Below the pieces are notes generated by a model, which was not told where the DNA came from, did not search any database, and saw only the letters and a list, made by a program, of their open reading frames with translations. This document shows, in pieces, positions 50,601 through 59,835 of a DNA stretch of 64,000 nt (its first letter is position 1; each line of letters starts with the position of its first letter). The position numbers and the translations under genes were made by a program. This DNA comes from Geothrix sp. PMB-07. Its GTDB lineage: Bacteria > Acidobacteriota > Holophagae > Holophagales > Holophagaceae. Location: positions 3,534,992-3,598,991 of the forward strand of contig NZ_CP132333.1 in assembly GCF_030758935.1 (NCBI RefSeq), in the 5' to 3' direction.

Positions 50601-51338
50601 CTAGGCCAGGTTCTTGCGCTCGATGAGCCGGTCGATGATGAAGGTGGCCACGTGGTCGGCGTAGCTGCCCTTGCCGAAGCCGCCATCGTAGCCCAGCTCC
50701 ACCGCCAGTTTGTTGCCGATGCGCGTGCCGCCGGCCACGACGATGAAGCGCTCGCGCAGGCCGCGGGCCTGCAGCAGCTCGATGAACTCCGTCATGTTCT
50801 GGATGTGCACATCCTTCTGGGTGACGATCTGGCTCACCAGGATGGCGTCCGCGTTCACCTTCACGGCGTAGTCGATGAGCTTGTCGTTGGGCACCTGGGC
50901 GCCGAGGTTGTGCGCCTCGATCTCCTGGTAGCGCTCCAGACCGTAGTGGTGGTTGTAGCCCTTCATGTTCATGATGGCGTCGATGCCCACGGTGTGGGCG
51001 TCGAAGCCCGTGCACGCGCCCACGATGACGATTTTCCGGCCCAGCTGCTCGCGGATGACCTCGCAGGACTCGGCCATGGTGTAGACCTTCTCGCCCGTGG
51101 CCTCCTCGATGTGGATGGCGTCGAAATCCACCGAGGTTTCCGTGCGGCCATAGGCCACATAGAAGGAGAAACCCTCGGCCATGGCGTGCGAGTGCACGAT
51201 CTCGGCGTGCTTGAAGCCCAGCTTCTCCACGAAGAGCCGCGCCGCCTCGCGGCCCCGGGGGCCCTCAGGCACCGGCAGCGTGAAAGAGAGCTGAACCGCA
51301 CCGTCATCCAGCGTGTCGCCATAGGGTCGAACGATCAT
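50601..51338 (-). CDS. kamE: Beta-lysine 5,6-aminomutase beta subunit (B12-binding)
   Basis: 245 aa. With KamD it moves an amino group in D-lysine/beta-lysine to give 3,5-diaminohexanoate, using adenosylcobalamin and PLP. The B12-binding fold has the D-x-H-x-x-G motif in GACTGFDAHTVGIDAIM, followed by VNADAILVSQIVTQKDVHI and VVAGGTRIGNKLAVELGYDG. The N-terminal ~100 residues form the dimerisation/PLP-Lys region. Separated from kamD by a 113-bp gap holding a palindromic repeat, but in the same operon direction. Confidence 0.94.
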   Translation of the reverse strand: MIVRPYGDTLDDGAVQLSFTLPVPEGPRGREAARLFVEKLGFKHAEIVHSHAMAEGFSFYVAYGRTETSVDFDAIHIEEATGEKVYTMAESCEVIREQLGRKIVIVGACTGFDAHTVGIDAIMNMKGYNHHYGLERYQEIEAHNLGAQVPNDKLIDYAVKVNADAILVSQIVTQKDVHIQNMTEFIELLQARGLRERFIVVAGGTRIGNKLAVELGYDGGFGKGSYADHVATFIIDRLIERKNLA

Positions 51339-51369
51339 GTCATCACCTCAACAGTCAAAAGCAAGAAAG

Positions 51370-51445
51370 AGCCACGGATGAACACGGATGAACTCAGATG
51401 AAACGGAAGGGCTTTATCCGTGCTGACCTGTGTTCATCCGTGGCT
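51370..51445. repeat. Interspersed palindrome (CCACGGATGAACAC type) in the kam operon
   Basis: AGCCACGGATGAACAC (51370-51385) has an exact 16-bp inverted complement at 51430-51445, with an inner CACGGAT/ATCCGTG pair. It fills the kamD-kamE gap. Similar CCACGGATGAACACGGAT-type sequences occur as dispersed intergenic repeats in diverse bacteria. Confidence 0.75.
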
Positions 51446-51451
51446 TCATAG

Positions 51452-53011
51452 TCAGTTTCCCAGACCCAGCTCAGCCTTCAGGTAGGCCTCGAAGGGGTTG
51501 AAGTACTCGGGCCCCTTCTTCACCAGGCCATCGAGGCCCTTACCCATGTCGCGGGGGCGTTTGATGTCGGCGAACTCGCCCTGCGCCATGGCATCCATGA
51601 GGCCCGCCTGCTCGATCTTCTCGAGGAAGGCCACGGCCTCGTCCAGCACCTGGTGGGCGCGGGTCTTGATGAGGCCGCCCTCCTTGAATTCGATCTCGCC
51701 GCCCAGGTCCGCCATGGTGTTCATCACATACTTGGCGTTCTCCAGGGCCAGCGAACGATCCTGCATGTAGGGCGTGTGGATGGCCTCGGTGAGCATGCCC
51801 AGCAGGTGGATGCCCTGGCCCGTGGCCTGGCTCACGAAGTTGAACAGCGCGTTCTGCACCACGCCCTTGAAGATGTCGCCGGTCATGAACTTGGTGGGCG
51901 GCATGTACTTCAGCGGGGCCTCGGGGAAGATCTCCCGGGCCATCTGGGCCTGGGCCAGCTCCAATAGGAAGCCGTTCTTGAGCGTGGGATCGATCTCGAA
52001 GGCGTGGCCCAGACCCATCTGCCAGGGCTTCAGGCCCGCCACCTGGGCGAAGCGCTCGTTGAGGAACTGGCTGGCCAGCACGGTGTAGGCCTTCTCCACC
52101 GCGTCCGAGGTGGTGAGGTAGTTGTCCTCGCCGGTGTTGATGATGACGCCTGCGAAGGCGTTGATCATGCGGCTGAATTTCTGATCCACGAAGGTGCGGT
52201 ACATGTTGATGTCGCGGAAGAGGATGCCGTACATCGAATCGTTGAGCATCATGTCCAGGCGCTCGAGCGCGCCCATGGCCGCGATCTCAGGCATGCACAG
52301 GCCCGACGCATAGTTGGTGAGGTAGATGTAGCGGCCGTGCTTGTCCACGGCTTCATCAAGCGCCGCCCGCATGATGCGGAAGTTCTCCTGGGTGGCGTAG
52401 GTGCCGCCGAAGCCCTCGGTGGTGGCGCCGTAGGGCACGTAGTCCAGCAGTGACTGAGCCGTGGTGCGGATCACCGCCACCACGTCGGCGCCCTGCTCCG
52501 CCGCCGCCTGAGCCTGCTTCACGTCCTCGAAGATGTTCCCCGTGGCCACGATGAGGTAGAGCATGGGCGAGTGGTTGCGGCCTTCATACGTCTTCAGCTT
52601 CGCTTCCCGGTGGGCCCGGTTGCCCTTCACACGGGCCGAGAAGGCCTGCACCAACTCGGCGGCCTTGGCTTCCAGCGCAGTGCGGTCGCCCAGGGGCAGC
52701 TCGGCGATGTTCAGACCCGCGGCAATCTTCTGGTTGAGGCCCGCCACTGTCTCACCGGTCTTCACCAGGGCGTTCACATAGCTCAGCAGCGCGCCCTGTT
52801 CGAGTCGGCCCTTCAGCTGATCCACGATGAGGTTCGGCACGGGCACGCCGTCGGCATCGGCGCCGTCGGCCCCTGCCAGGCGCAGGGTCGCGCGCTCCAC
52901 GGTGACCGTGGTGTGCGCATCCACGAAGTCGCCCACGGGCGCCACGATGCGGGCGGCCAGCTCCCGGGCCCGGGCGATCTTCTCTTCTGAAAGGGCCAGC
53001 TTGGTTTCCAT
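51452..53011 (-). CDS. kamD: Beta-lysine 5,6-aminomutase alpha subunit
   Basis: 519 aa, full family length. Contains the PLP/substrate-binding TIM barrel: MLYLIVATGNIFEDVKQAQA, VVAVIRTTAQSLLDYVPYGA, TTEGFGGTYATQENFRIM, LTNYASGLCMPEIAAMGALE. The C-terminal PLKYMPPTKFMTGDIFKG and DRSLALENAKYVMNTMADLG are diagnostic. Start at ATG 53011, AGGAG upstream, 2 bp after the kamC stop. Functions as a complex with KamE. Confidence 0.95.
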   Translation of the reverse strand: METKLALSEEKIARARELAARIVAPVGDFVDAHTTVTVERATLRLAGADGADADGVPVPNLIVDQLKGRLEQGALLSYVNALVKTGETVAGLNQKIAAGLNIAELPLGDRTALEAKAAELVQAFSARVKGNRAHREAKLKTYEGRNHSPMLYLIVATGNIFEDVKQAQAAAEQGADVVAVIRTTAQSLLDYVPYGATTEGFGGTYATQENFRIMRAALDEAVDKHGRYIYLTNYASGLCMPEIAAMGALERLDMMLNDSMYGILFRDINMYRTFVDQKFSRMINAFAGVIINTGEDNYLTTSDAVEKAYTVLASQFLNERFAQVAGLKPWQMGLGHAFEIDPTLKNGFLLELAQAQMAREIFPEAPLKYMPPTKFMTGDIFKGVVQNALFNFVSQATGQGIHLLGMLTEAIHTPYMQDRSLALENAKYVMNTMADLGGEIEFKEGGLIKTRAHQVLDEAVAFLEKIEQAGLMDAMAQGEFADIKRPRDMGKGLDGLVKKGPEYFNPFEAYLKAELGLGN

Positions 53012-53013
53012 AG

Positions 53014-54627
53014 CTACTCCTGAATGGCGCGAGGTCCGTGCGCGAAAAAGTCCGTGGCCCGCCGGGTGATGGCATCATCCAGTCCCAGCAGGCCCGCCAC
53101 CGCGATGGCATCAGAGGCACCGGGACCGCCGCTGTCGGGCACCAGGTGGTATTCCATGCGCTGATCGATGAGGCGGATGCGTGTGGCCAGGGCTTCGCCC
53201 GATGCGAGGTTCAGATCCAGCCCTTCCCGGTTCAGGCCCTTCATGCGCAGGTAACACACGCCAGGCAGGCGCTGGATGCCCCGGAAATGCGTGCTGAAGA
53301 GGGCCACCACACCGGGACGGGCGGCCACCCACTCCACCACCGCGGACAGGATGGCCTCGGCCTCCTGCGAGTTGGTGGTGCGGGCGAATTCATCGAAGAG
53401 CACCAGGCTCGGCGCGTTGAAATCCTGGGCGGCTTCCACAAAGGAGTGGATCTCGAATCCAAAGCCCGAAAGGCCCTGGGCGGCCTGGCTGGTCTGCCCT
53501 TCACCGAGATAGTGGAAATGGTGAAAGAGAACCGTGCTGAAGGCCTGAGCCGGCACGTAGAGGCCCATCTGGGTGCAGAGCTGCAGGAAGGCCAGGGTCT
53601 TCAACACCACGGTCTTGCCGCCCATGTTGGAACCGAATATGACCGTGGCCCGCTGATCGAACCGCGCATCCAAGGGCACGTACTCCGTGCCCAGGTCGCG
53701 GCAGACCTCCTCGCAAGGCAGGAAGCGGCCACCGGCCACCGTGATGGCGCCCTCCGCCAGCGCAGGCCGCACCAAAGCATGCTCCCGCGCCAGGCGGGCC
53801 CGGGCGAAGGCCAGGTCGAAGCGGGTGATGGCTTCCTGGTACTGCTCGAAGCGCGGCAACTCCTGACGCAGGGCCTCGGAGAGGCTTTCCAGCACCGCAT
53901 CTTCGGCGGCGCGCTCCCGGGCGAGCAGCGCCGAACGGCGCTCCTGCCAGAGGAACTCCTCGGCCGTAGCCTGCACCCGGATGGCCACCTTGGTCTCATC
54001 GAAGGGCTCGATGCGCAGCAGGTCGCTGGCTTCCTCGGGGCGGCCCAGTGCCTCGCGGGATACCAACAGAAAGGCCTTGCTGCCGAACTCGAAGCCCCAG
54101 CGCGCCTGGATCTCCGCCGCCCGCTGCGCCTGCAGGGCCTGGATCGCCGCATCGGCTTCGCGGATCTCGCGGCGGGCTTCGGCAAGGGCTTCAGAGTAGG
54201 CATCGGCCACGTAGAAGGATTCGGCGCTCTGGCGTCCCTGATCCAACAACCGCTCCAACCCCTCTGAGGCGTACTCCACGCCGAAGAGGCCTCGGATGGC
54301 CGGATCCAGGAGTTCGACCAGACTCTTGTAGTTGTGGAGGAATTTCTTGAACTGGAAGATCTCCACTTCGTCATAGCAGGGCTTGGCGTCCCTGCAGGTG
54401 CGGGGCAGGCGCTTGAGGTGGTGCTGGATCTGGCTCAGGCGGACCGCTTGGCCCTCCAGTTCCCGCAGCAGCCCAAGGGCCGCGTCGGTTTCATTCCAAA
54501 TGCGCTCCAGCGCGGTGACCTCGCTCAGGAAGCCCAGCCCCTCTTTCGCCGCACGGCCGAAAGGCGTTTCGGGCAGGAAGCGATCCCAGATGAGTCCGAA
54601 CTGGGCGTAGCTGGCCAGGGCACGCAT
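53014..54627 (-). CDS. kamC: MutS-like ATPase, lysine 5,6-aminomutase reactivase KamC
   Basis: 537 aa. The C-terminal ATPase is of the MutS/ABC type: Walker A IFGSNMGGKTVVLKTLAFLQ, Walker B region APSLVLFDEFARTTNSQEAE and a conserved ALFSTHFRG switch. No mismatch-recognition domain is present, so it is not a repair MutS. KamB/KamC pairs accompany lysine 5,6-aminomutase in amino-acid fermenters and are annotated as the ATP-driven factor that swaps damaged cobalamin. Start overlaps the kamB stop by 1 bp. Confidence 0.88.
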   Translation of the reverse strand: MRALASYAQFGLIWDRFLPETPFGRAAKEGLGFLSEVTALERIWNETDAALGLLRELEGQAVRLSQIQHHLKRLPRTCRDAKPCYDEVEIFQFKKFLHNYKSLVELLDPAIRGLFGVEYASEGLERLLDQGRQSAESFYVADAYSEALAEARREIREADAAIQALQAQRAAEIQARWGFEFGSKAFLLVSREALGRPEEASDLLRIEPFDETKVAIRVQATAEEFLWQERRSALLARERAAEDAVLESLSEALRQELPRFEQYQEAITRFDLAFARARLAREHALVRPALAEGAITVAGGRFLPCEEVCRDLGTEYVPLDARFDQRATVIFGSNMGGKTVVLKTLAFLQLCTQMGLYVPAQAFSTVLFHHFHYLGEGQTSQAAQGLSGFGFEIHSFVEAAQDFNAPSLVLFDEFARTTNSQEAEAILSAVVEWVAARPGVVALFSTHFRGIQRLPGVCYLRMKGLNREGLDLNLASGEALATRIRLIDQRMEYHLVPDSGGPGASDAIAVAGLLGLDDAITRRATDFFAHGPRAIQE

Positions 54628-55481
54628 CAGGAAGCCACTTCATAGGGATTGAAGAGGATGGATGGGCTCAGGGCCTCACCCACGGCCTGGAGGAATTCCG
54701 GACGCGCCACATCCCGCAGGGTGATGGCGAAACAGAGCAGGCGGAACTCGCGGCGCACGCTGATCTCCGTGTGCTGGCGCAGGCGGGAGAAGGCGGCGGG
54801 CTCCAGAAAGACCTTGGTGAAATCCTCCAGCGACAGACGGCTGACACCTTCGGGCAGCACCTCCACCTGGGTGGGGCCGAGGGGACCTTCCATTCGCAGC
54901 ACCTCAGCCGGTGGTTCCGGCTCTACGGGCAACGAGGCCAGCTGACCCAAATGCTGGACACGAGCTGCGGCCTTGGCCAGATTGCTGCGGTCGATGCGGG
55001 CCGTGAAAACGAAGCCCAGATCACCCAGGGCGGCCACCTGGGTCAGGCGGTTGACTGCGCCATCCACTAGCACGGATGCGGCCCATCCATCCCGCCGGAC
55101 CTGGGCAATGACCTCCGCCAGCTGGCTCAGGTGCTCGCTGCCCACCAGGGTCACGGTCCCACCCCGCTGGGCGCGACCCAGCAGGAGGTGACCGAGGGAA
55201 CCGCGCCCTGGGAGCGCTTCCAGGATCTCGAAACGGGCATCGGAGCTGCGCGCAAAGGCCTCGGTGGTCATCACCAGGTCGCCCGGCTCCACTCGAATTT
55301 CTGGCGAGGAGCCGGTGGTACGGGCTTTCTGGGCGCCATCCACGCCAATGCTGAAGACAGCCACGGGGCCCGCCTGGCGCGCCAGAGGCAAAGCATGATT
55401 CAGGAATGTGGTTTTCCCCGACCCCTTTTCGAGGCCGGTAATCGCGGTCACCGTCCCGGCGGCGCCTTCAAACCACGCCAT
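54627..55481 (-). CDS. kamB: P-loop protein, lysine 5,6-aminomutase reactivase subunit KamB
   Basis: 284 aa from ATG 55481 (AAGGA upstream; the ORF extends to 55523 without a site). The P-loop GLEKGSGKTT is at residues 16-25. LGHLLLGRAQRGGTVTLVGS, AASVLVDGAVNRLTQVAALG (Asp-Gly-Ala-x-x-Arg) and FNPYEVAS at the C-terminus match the KamB type. It acts with KamC on the KamDE mutase (family inference). Separated from kamA by the palindromic repeat at 55522-55650. Confidence 0.85.
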   Translation of the reverse strand: MAWFEGAAGTVTAITGLEKGSGKTTFLNHALPLARQAGPVAVFSIGVDGAQKARTTGSSPEIRVEPGDLVMTTEAFARSSDARFEILEALPGRGSLGHLLLGRAQRGGTVTLVGSEHLSQLAEVIAQVRRDGWAASVLVDGAVNRLTQVAALGDLGFVFTARIDRSNLAKAAARVQHLGQLASLPVEPEPPAEVLRMEGPLGPTQVEVLPEGVSRLSLEDFTKVFLEPAAFSRLRQHTEISVRREFRLLCFAITLRDVARPEFLQAVGEALSPSILFNPYEVAS

Positions 55482-55521
55482 GCTTCGATCCTTCTTGAGA
55501 GAGCGTTTGGATGATTGTTTC

Positions 55522-55650
55522 AAAGCGGAACACAGAGGGCGCAGAGGTCACACAGAGGGCACAGAGAGACCGGCGAACGATGCCTGGGCAGATTTTCCGC
55601 TTTTCTCTGTGCGCCTCTGTGGAAATTCTGTGCCCTCGGTGTCTCGCTTT
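55522..55650. repeat. Imperfect 129-bp palindrome of CACAGAGG repeats
   Basis: AAAGCGGAACACAGAGGGC with CACACAGAGGGCACAGAGAG in the left arm, and the imperfect reverse complement (TTTTCTCTGTGCGCCTCTGT, TGTGCCCTCGGTGTCTCGCTTT) in the right arm, about 49 nt each. It lies between kamA and kamB. It is a different repeat from that at 51370 but of similar design. Dispersed CACAGAG-type intergenic repeats are known in several phyla. Confidence 0.75.
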
Positions 55651-55656
55651 CCCATG

Positions 55657-56925
55657 TCAGTGCTTCCCGTTCCGCTGCTTGCGGGAGAGGCCCGCCGGCT
55701 CGAGGCAGAGCCTTTCGCCGGAAAGCATGGTGGCCACACCATCCTTGGCCTTGTACACCTTGGAGGTGGGTTCGAGCTTGGCATCGGGCATCGTCGTGGT
55801 GTGGACGGGTTCCGTATAGGTGGTGATGACGCCCTCGTAGTTGCGGAGCACCACCTTGTTCTCCCCCTGGGTGATGAGGTAGCTGGGCATGACGGGGATC
55901 TTGCCGCCACCGCCGGGCGCGTCCACCACAAAGGTAGGCACCGCCAGGCCCGTGGTGTGGCCGCGCAGGCCCTCGATGATCTCGATGCCCTTGCGCACCG
56001 TGGTGCGGAAGTGGGAGATGCCCAGGGAGAGATCGCACTGGTAGATGTAGTAGGGCCGCACCCGGATGGTGAGCAGCTTGTGGAGGAGCTGCTTCATCAC
56101 TTCGGTCTGGTCGTTGATGCCCCGCAGCAGCACGCTCTGGTTGCCCAGCTGGATGCCAGCATCGGCCAGCTTCGCGCAGGCCTCGCGCGCCTCGGCGGTG
56201 ATCTCCTTGGCGTGGTTGAAGTGGGTGTTCACGAAAATGGGGTGGTACTTCTTGAGCATGCCCACCAGGGAATCCGTCACGCGCTGAGGCATGACCACGG
56301 GCGTGCGGGTGCCGATGCGGATGATCTCCACATGCTCGATGGCGCGGATGCGGCTGATGATGGATTCCAGGCGCTCATCGCTGAGCACGAAGGGATCGCC
56401 GCCGGAGATCAGCACATCGCGCACGGCCGGGGTGTTGCGGATGTACTCGATGGCCTTGGCCACGTTGTCGTCGGGCATGTCCAGGTCGTTATCGCCCACC
56501 AGGCGGCGACGGGTGCAGTGGCGGCAGTTCATGGAGCAGATGTTGGTCACCAGGAGGAGCACGCGATCTGGGTAGCGGTGCGTGAGGCCGGGGACGGGGC
56601 TGTCCACATCCTCGTGCAGCGGGTCGGAGAGGTCGGAGGGATCGTCGTGCAGCTCGGCGAGACGCGGCACGGACTGCATCCGCACCGGGCAGTTGGGGTC
56701 TTCACGGTCCATGAGGGCCGCATAGTACGGCGTGATCTCCATGGTGAATTTCTTCAGGCATTCGCGAAGGTGCTCGCGCTCCTGTTCCGTGAGGGTGATG
56801 ACCTTTTCCAGGGTCGCCACGTCATGGATGCCGTTCCGCAACTGCCAGCGCCAGTCGTTCCACTCTTCGGCGGTCACGTCCTTGAAGAGGTCGATGCTGC
56901 GCCAGTCCACTTTCTTGAAGTTCAT
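55657..56925 (-). CDS. kamA: L-lysine 2,3-aminomutase (radical SAM)
   Basis: 422 aa. First step of lysine fermentation: L-lysine to L-beta-lysine with SAM, [4Fe-4S] and PLP. Radical SAM cysteines in [17 protein letters not shown] (C-x3-C-x2-C), followed by [32 protein letters not shown] and the PLP Lys region near [18 protein letters not shown]. Length and motifs match the clostridial enzyme; the long C-terminus argues for KamA rather than the EpmB homologue. Start ATG 56925, 32 bp after the kce stop. Confidence 0.96.
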   Translation of the reverse strand: MNFKKVDWRSIDLFKDVTAEEWNDWRWQLRNGIHDVATLEKVITLTEQEREHLRECLKKFTMEITPYYAALMDREDPNCPVRMQSVPRLAELHDDPSDLSDPLHEDVDSPVPGLTHRYPDRVLLLVTNICSMNCRHCTRRRLVGDNDLDMPDDNVAKAIEYIRNTPAVRDVLISGGDPFVLSDERLESIISRIRAIEHVEIIRIGTRTPVVMPQRVTDSLVGMLKKYHPIFVNTHFNHAKEITAEAREACAKLADAGIQLGNQSVLLRGINDQTEVMKQLLHKLLTIRVRPYYIYQCDLSLGISHFRTTVRKGIEIIEGLRGHTTGLAVPTFVVDAPGGGGKIPVMPSYLITQGENKVVLRNYEGVITTYTEPVHTTTMPDAKLEPTSKVYKAKDGVATMLSGERLCLEPAGLSRKQRNGKH

Positions 56926-56957
56926 GGGAATCTCGCTTTGAAAAGTCAGGGTCGGGA

Positions 56958-57782
56958 TCAGGCTTGACGGAGTTTGAGCATCTGGCGGACATCGTCGGGG
57001 CGCGCCAGCTCGCGGCCGCAGTCCTTGGCGATGCGGGCTGCGCGCGCCACCAATTCGGCGTTGCTCGTCGCCAGGCGGCCCTTGCTGTAGTAGATGTTGT
57101 CCTCGAAGCCCACGCGGACATGGCCGCCCAGGGCGATGGTGGCGTAGATGGAATCCACGTTCGCCTTGCCGCCAATGCCGAAGGCCGTGAAGAAGGCGCC
57201 CTTGGGCAGCTTGCGGACCAGGAACTCCATGACATCGGGCTCGTACTTGGCAGCGCCGGGGACGTTGAGCACCAGCCCGTAGTGGTAGGGCTCCTGCAGC
57301 AGCCCTTCCTTGATGAGAATGTGGCTGGCGTAGACGTGGCCCAGGTCGAAACATTCGAGGGTGGGCCGAACGCCGTGATCCAGCATGGCCTGGGCGAACT
57401 GGCGCATGATGGGCAGGGTGTTAACGATGTACTCGTCGCCGAAATTCACGGTGCCGCAGTCGAGGCTGGCCATCTCGGGGTTGAGGGTCACGGGCTGCAG
57501 CCGCTCCTCGGGCGTCATCCAAGCCGCGCCGCCGGTGGTGGTCTCGATGACGATGTCGCAATTGGCGCGGATGAGGTCGATGGCCTTCTTGAAGACAGCC
57601 ACATCCTGGGTCGGCGTGCCGTCATCCTGGCGCACATGCAGGTGCAGGATGGAGGCGCCAGCCTCCCAGGCCTCGAAGGCACCCTGGGCGATCTCCTCCG
57701 GCGTGATGGGCAGCGCCGGATTCATCTCTTTGGTGGTCTCGGCGCCGGTGATGGCGCAGGTGATGATCAGCTTGTTGTCCAT
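56958..57782 (-). CDS. kce: 3-keto-5-aminohexanoate cleavage enzyme
   Basis: 274 aa BKACE-family TIM barrel with bound zinc. Combines 5-amino-3-oxohexanoate and acetyl-CoA to give L-3-aminobutyryl-CoA and acetoacetate. Motifs: [35 protein letters not shown] (zinc-ligand His pair) and [18 protein letters not shown]. The Glu/Asp in [15 protein letters not shown] and [17 protein letters not shown] complete it. Lies between kdd and kamA in the lysine operon, so assignment to Kce rather than another BKACE is strong. Confidence 0.95.
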   Translation of the reverse strand: MDNKLIITCAITGAETTKEMNPALPITPEEIAQGAFEAWEAGASILHLHVRQDDGTPTQDVAVFKKAIDLIRANCDIVIETTTGGAAWMTPEERLQPVTLNPEMASLDCGTVNFGDEYIVNTLPIMRQFAQAMLDHGVRPTLECFDLGHVYASHILIKEGLLQEPYHYGLVLNVPGAAKYEPDVMEFLVRKLPKGAFFTAFGIGGKANVDSIYATIALGGHVRVGFEDNIYYSKGRLATSNAELVARAARIAKDCGRELARPDDVRQMLKLRQA

Positions 57783-57797
57783 GGCTTGCCTCCGCGT

Positions 57798-58835
57798 TCA
57801 GACGTAGCGCTCTTCAAAAAGCTTCCGCAGCTTGGGATTCTCACGCAGCTCCCAGAGGGTGATCTCGGCGTGATCCTTCGTGTAGCCATTGCCCACGATC
57901 ATGGTCACGTCCTTGCCCACGCCTTCGGCGCCCAGCGCGGCCTTGCCGAAGTGGGTGGCCATGCTGAAGAAGTAGACAGTGCCCTCCTGGCGGCAGGGCA
58001 GGATGCTCGACATCTCCGTGTTCTGCACGTTCACGCAGTTCACGACGATGTCGTATTCGCGGCCCCCGTTGGCCTGCAGCACGGCGGCGAGGAAATCCAC
58101 GGGACGGGTCGCATCGGCCACCACCACCTCGTGGCAGACGCCCAGGTCATCGAGCACCTTCTTGTCGTCGGCCAGATAGACGTTGCCCACCACGCGGCCC
58201 GTGGGGCCCACCCGCTTCATGGCCTCATAGGCCACCAACATGCCGGACTTGCCACCGGCGCCCAGGATGAGCACACTCTGGCCGGGCTTCACCAACTTGG
58301 CCGCCTGGGCAGGCGCGCCCGCCACATCCAGGGCCGCCAAGGCGAGGCTCTCGGTCATGTCCTCGGGCAGCTTGGCGTAGAGGCCACTCTCGAAAAGGAT
58401 GGCCTGGCCCTGGATCTCCACCCGGTCGATGTCCGCGTGGATCTTGAGGATCTTCTCGATCCTGAGGGGCGTGAGGCTGAGCGAAACCAGCGAGGCGATC
58501 TTGTCGCCGGCCTTGAGACCCCGATCCGCCAGTGCCGCGCCCACCTTGGCCACCCGGCCGATGAACATGCCGCCCGAACCCGTAACGGGGTTCTGCATCT
58601 TGCCCTTCTCGCCCACGATGGCGAGGATCTTGGCCTCGATCTTGGCCAGGTCGTGCCCGGCCTCTTCCTCGATCTGGGTGAAGCTGGCGCTGTCGATGTT
58701 GAGGGCGATCACGTCCACGAGGATCTCGTTGTCGTAGACCGTCGACATGTCATTGCTGATGCGCGCGGCGGGCTGGGGCAATACGCCCCGGGGCTCCAGC
58801 ACGCGGTGGGATCCGTATTTGCAGCCCGTCGCCAT
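57798..58835 (-). CDS. kdd: L-erythro-3,5-diaminohexanoate dehydrogenase
   Basis: 345 aa. Oxidatively deaminates 3,5-diaminohexanoate to 5-amino-3-oxohexanoate with NAD(P). N-terminal MATGCKYGSHRVLEPRGVLP is characteristic. The Rossmann site is SVLILGAGGKSGMLVAYEAM, with VGPTGRVVGNVYLADDKKVL and NGGREYDIVVNCVNVQNTEM. First gene of the minus-strand lysine operon; its promoter must be in the 583-bp gap shared with kal. ATG has AAGGAGT upstream. Confidence 0.94.
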   Translation of the reverse strand: MATGCKYGSHRVLEPRGVLPQPAARISNDMSTVYDNEILVDVIALNIDSASFTQIEEEAGHDLAKIEAKILAIVGEKGKMQNPVTGSGGMFIGRVAKVGAALADRGLKAGDKIASLVSLSLTPLRIEKILKIHADIDRVEIQGQAILFESGLYAKLPEDMTESLALAALDVAGAPAQAAKLVKPGQSVLILGAGGKSGMLVAYEAMKRVGPTGRVVGNVYLADDKKVLDDLGVCHEVVVADATRPVDFLAAVLQANGGREYDIVVNCVNVQNTEMSSILPCRQEGTVYFFSMATHFGKAALGAEGVGKDVTMIVGNGYTKDHAEITLWELRENPKLRKLFEERYV

Positions 58836-59418
58836 GGCCTACTCCTTCAATCAATGCGATGCCGCGAGATAGATGCCCTCGACATCGTTTTGAAGCTAGC
58901 ACGCAGCCTTTCTCGAAGATCGTCACAATCCCAGCCTCATCCAATCGGGTCAGACCCGCCCCAGCCGGGGGTTCCGGGGCCTTCGGACCCGGCCCGCAAG
59001 ACCTCGGTCTGCCCGCCGCAGGGCCTCTGTTTTTCGCAGAGAAACGGGCGCTTCGGAGCCGCGGGATCCCGTTCTTCAGAACTGTCGAGGGGACACCTAC
59101 CCTGCGGAAAGCAGGAGGGCAATCCAACGACCCGAAAACGAATTTTGTTTCGGCACACTTTACACTTTGTCATTTCCGGCTCCCACCCAAGCGGCCCTTG
59201 GGGAGGCTCATGGCCCCGAACGATTCACCGCGGTGGACCGTCACCGCGACCTTGAAACAGGCAGCCACGGACTGGCTCATCGGCGAAACCGACTCCCGGT
59301 CTGAGCCCTGCACGAGCCCGGTCACCCCCGCCATTCCGCTCCTGGTCAGGTGACCCCCAGGTGTCAGGCGGCGTGCCATGATTTGCCATCCGCGACTGGA
59401 CCTCTGAAAGGTGACCTC
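58836..59418. other. 583-bp divergent control region of the lysine fermentation genes
   Basis: Separates kdd (minus) and kal (plus). It is GC-rich in the middle, with an AT-richer patch around 59130-59175 (TTTTGTTTCGGCACACTTTA). I looked for sigma-54 -24/-12 elements with correct spacing and for long palindromes and found none convincing. ORFs here have no start signals and no family resemblance. Confidence 0.5.
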
Positions 59419-59832
59419 ATGGGTGACATCAACCTGGACCGCTTCACGAGCCTCATCCGCCTCCGCATCGCCGCGCACGATGCCCACTACGCCGGCAACC
59501 TGGTGGATGGCGCCAAGATGCTCCAGCTCTTCGGCGACGTGGCCACCGAGCTGCTCATCCGCAGCGATGGCGACGAGGGCCTTTTCGTGGCCTACGACAA
59601 CGTCCAGTTCCTTGCCCCCGTGAACGCCGGCGATTACATCGAGGCCACGGGCCGCATCGTGTCCATGGGCCGCACCTCCCGCAAAATGGAGTTCGAGGCG
59701 CGCAAGGTGATCGTGCCCGCAGGCATCGCCGGGCAGGTTTCCGCCGCCGATGTGCTGGCCGAGCCCATCGTGGTGTGCAAAGCCTCGGGCACCTGCGTGG
59801 TTCCCGCCAACTGCCAGCGGTTCAAGCGCTAG
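59419..59832 (+). CDS. kal: 3-aminobutyryl-CoA ammonia-lyase (hotdog fold)
   Basis: 137 aa. Removes ammonia from L-3-aminobutyryl-CoA to give crotonyl-CoA, the step that follows Kce. The hotdog-fold pattern is clear: [20 protein letters not shown] (active-site region), [40 protein letters not shown] and [12 protein letters not shown]. Start at ATG 59419 with AAAGGTGA upstream. Unlike the rest of the pathway it is on the plus strand. The size and position beside kdd/kce support Kal over other small thioesterase-like proteins. Confidence 0.88.
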   Translation: MGDINLDRFTSLIRLRIAAHDAHYAGNLVDGAKMLQLFGDVATELLIRSDGDEGLFVAYDNVQFLAPVNAGDYIEATGRIVSMGRTSRKMEFEARKVIVPAGIAGQVSAADVLAEPIVVCKASGTCVVPANCQRFKR

Positions 59833-59835
59833 GGC

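Noticed and set aside
53014-54627. DNA mismatch repair MutS
   Set aside because: The protein has the MutS ATPase but no mismatch-recognition domain, and it is embedded in the lysine aminomutase operon beside kamB and kamD.
56964-59255. 763-codon ORF on the plus strand
   Set aside because: Antisense to kce and kdd, which are clearly real; the composition is that of an antisense shadow.
58836-59418. Sigma-54 promoter for kdd or kal
   Set aside because: GG and GC doublets resembling -24/-12 elements near 59370-59400 do not have the required 10-bp spacing.
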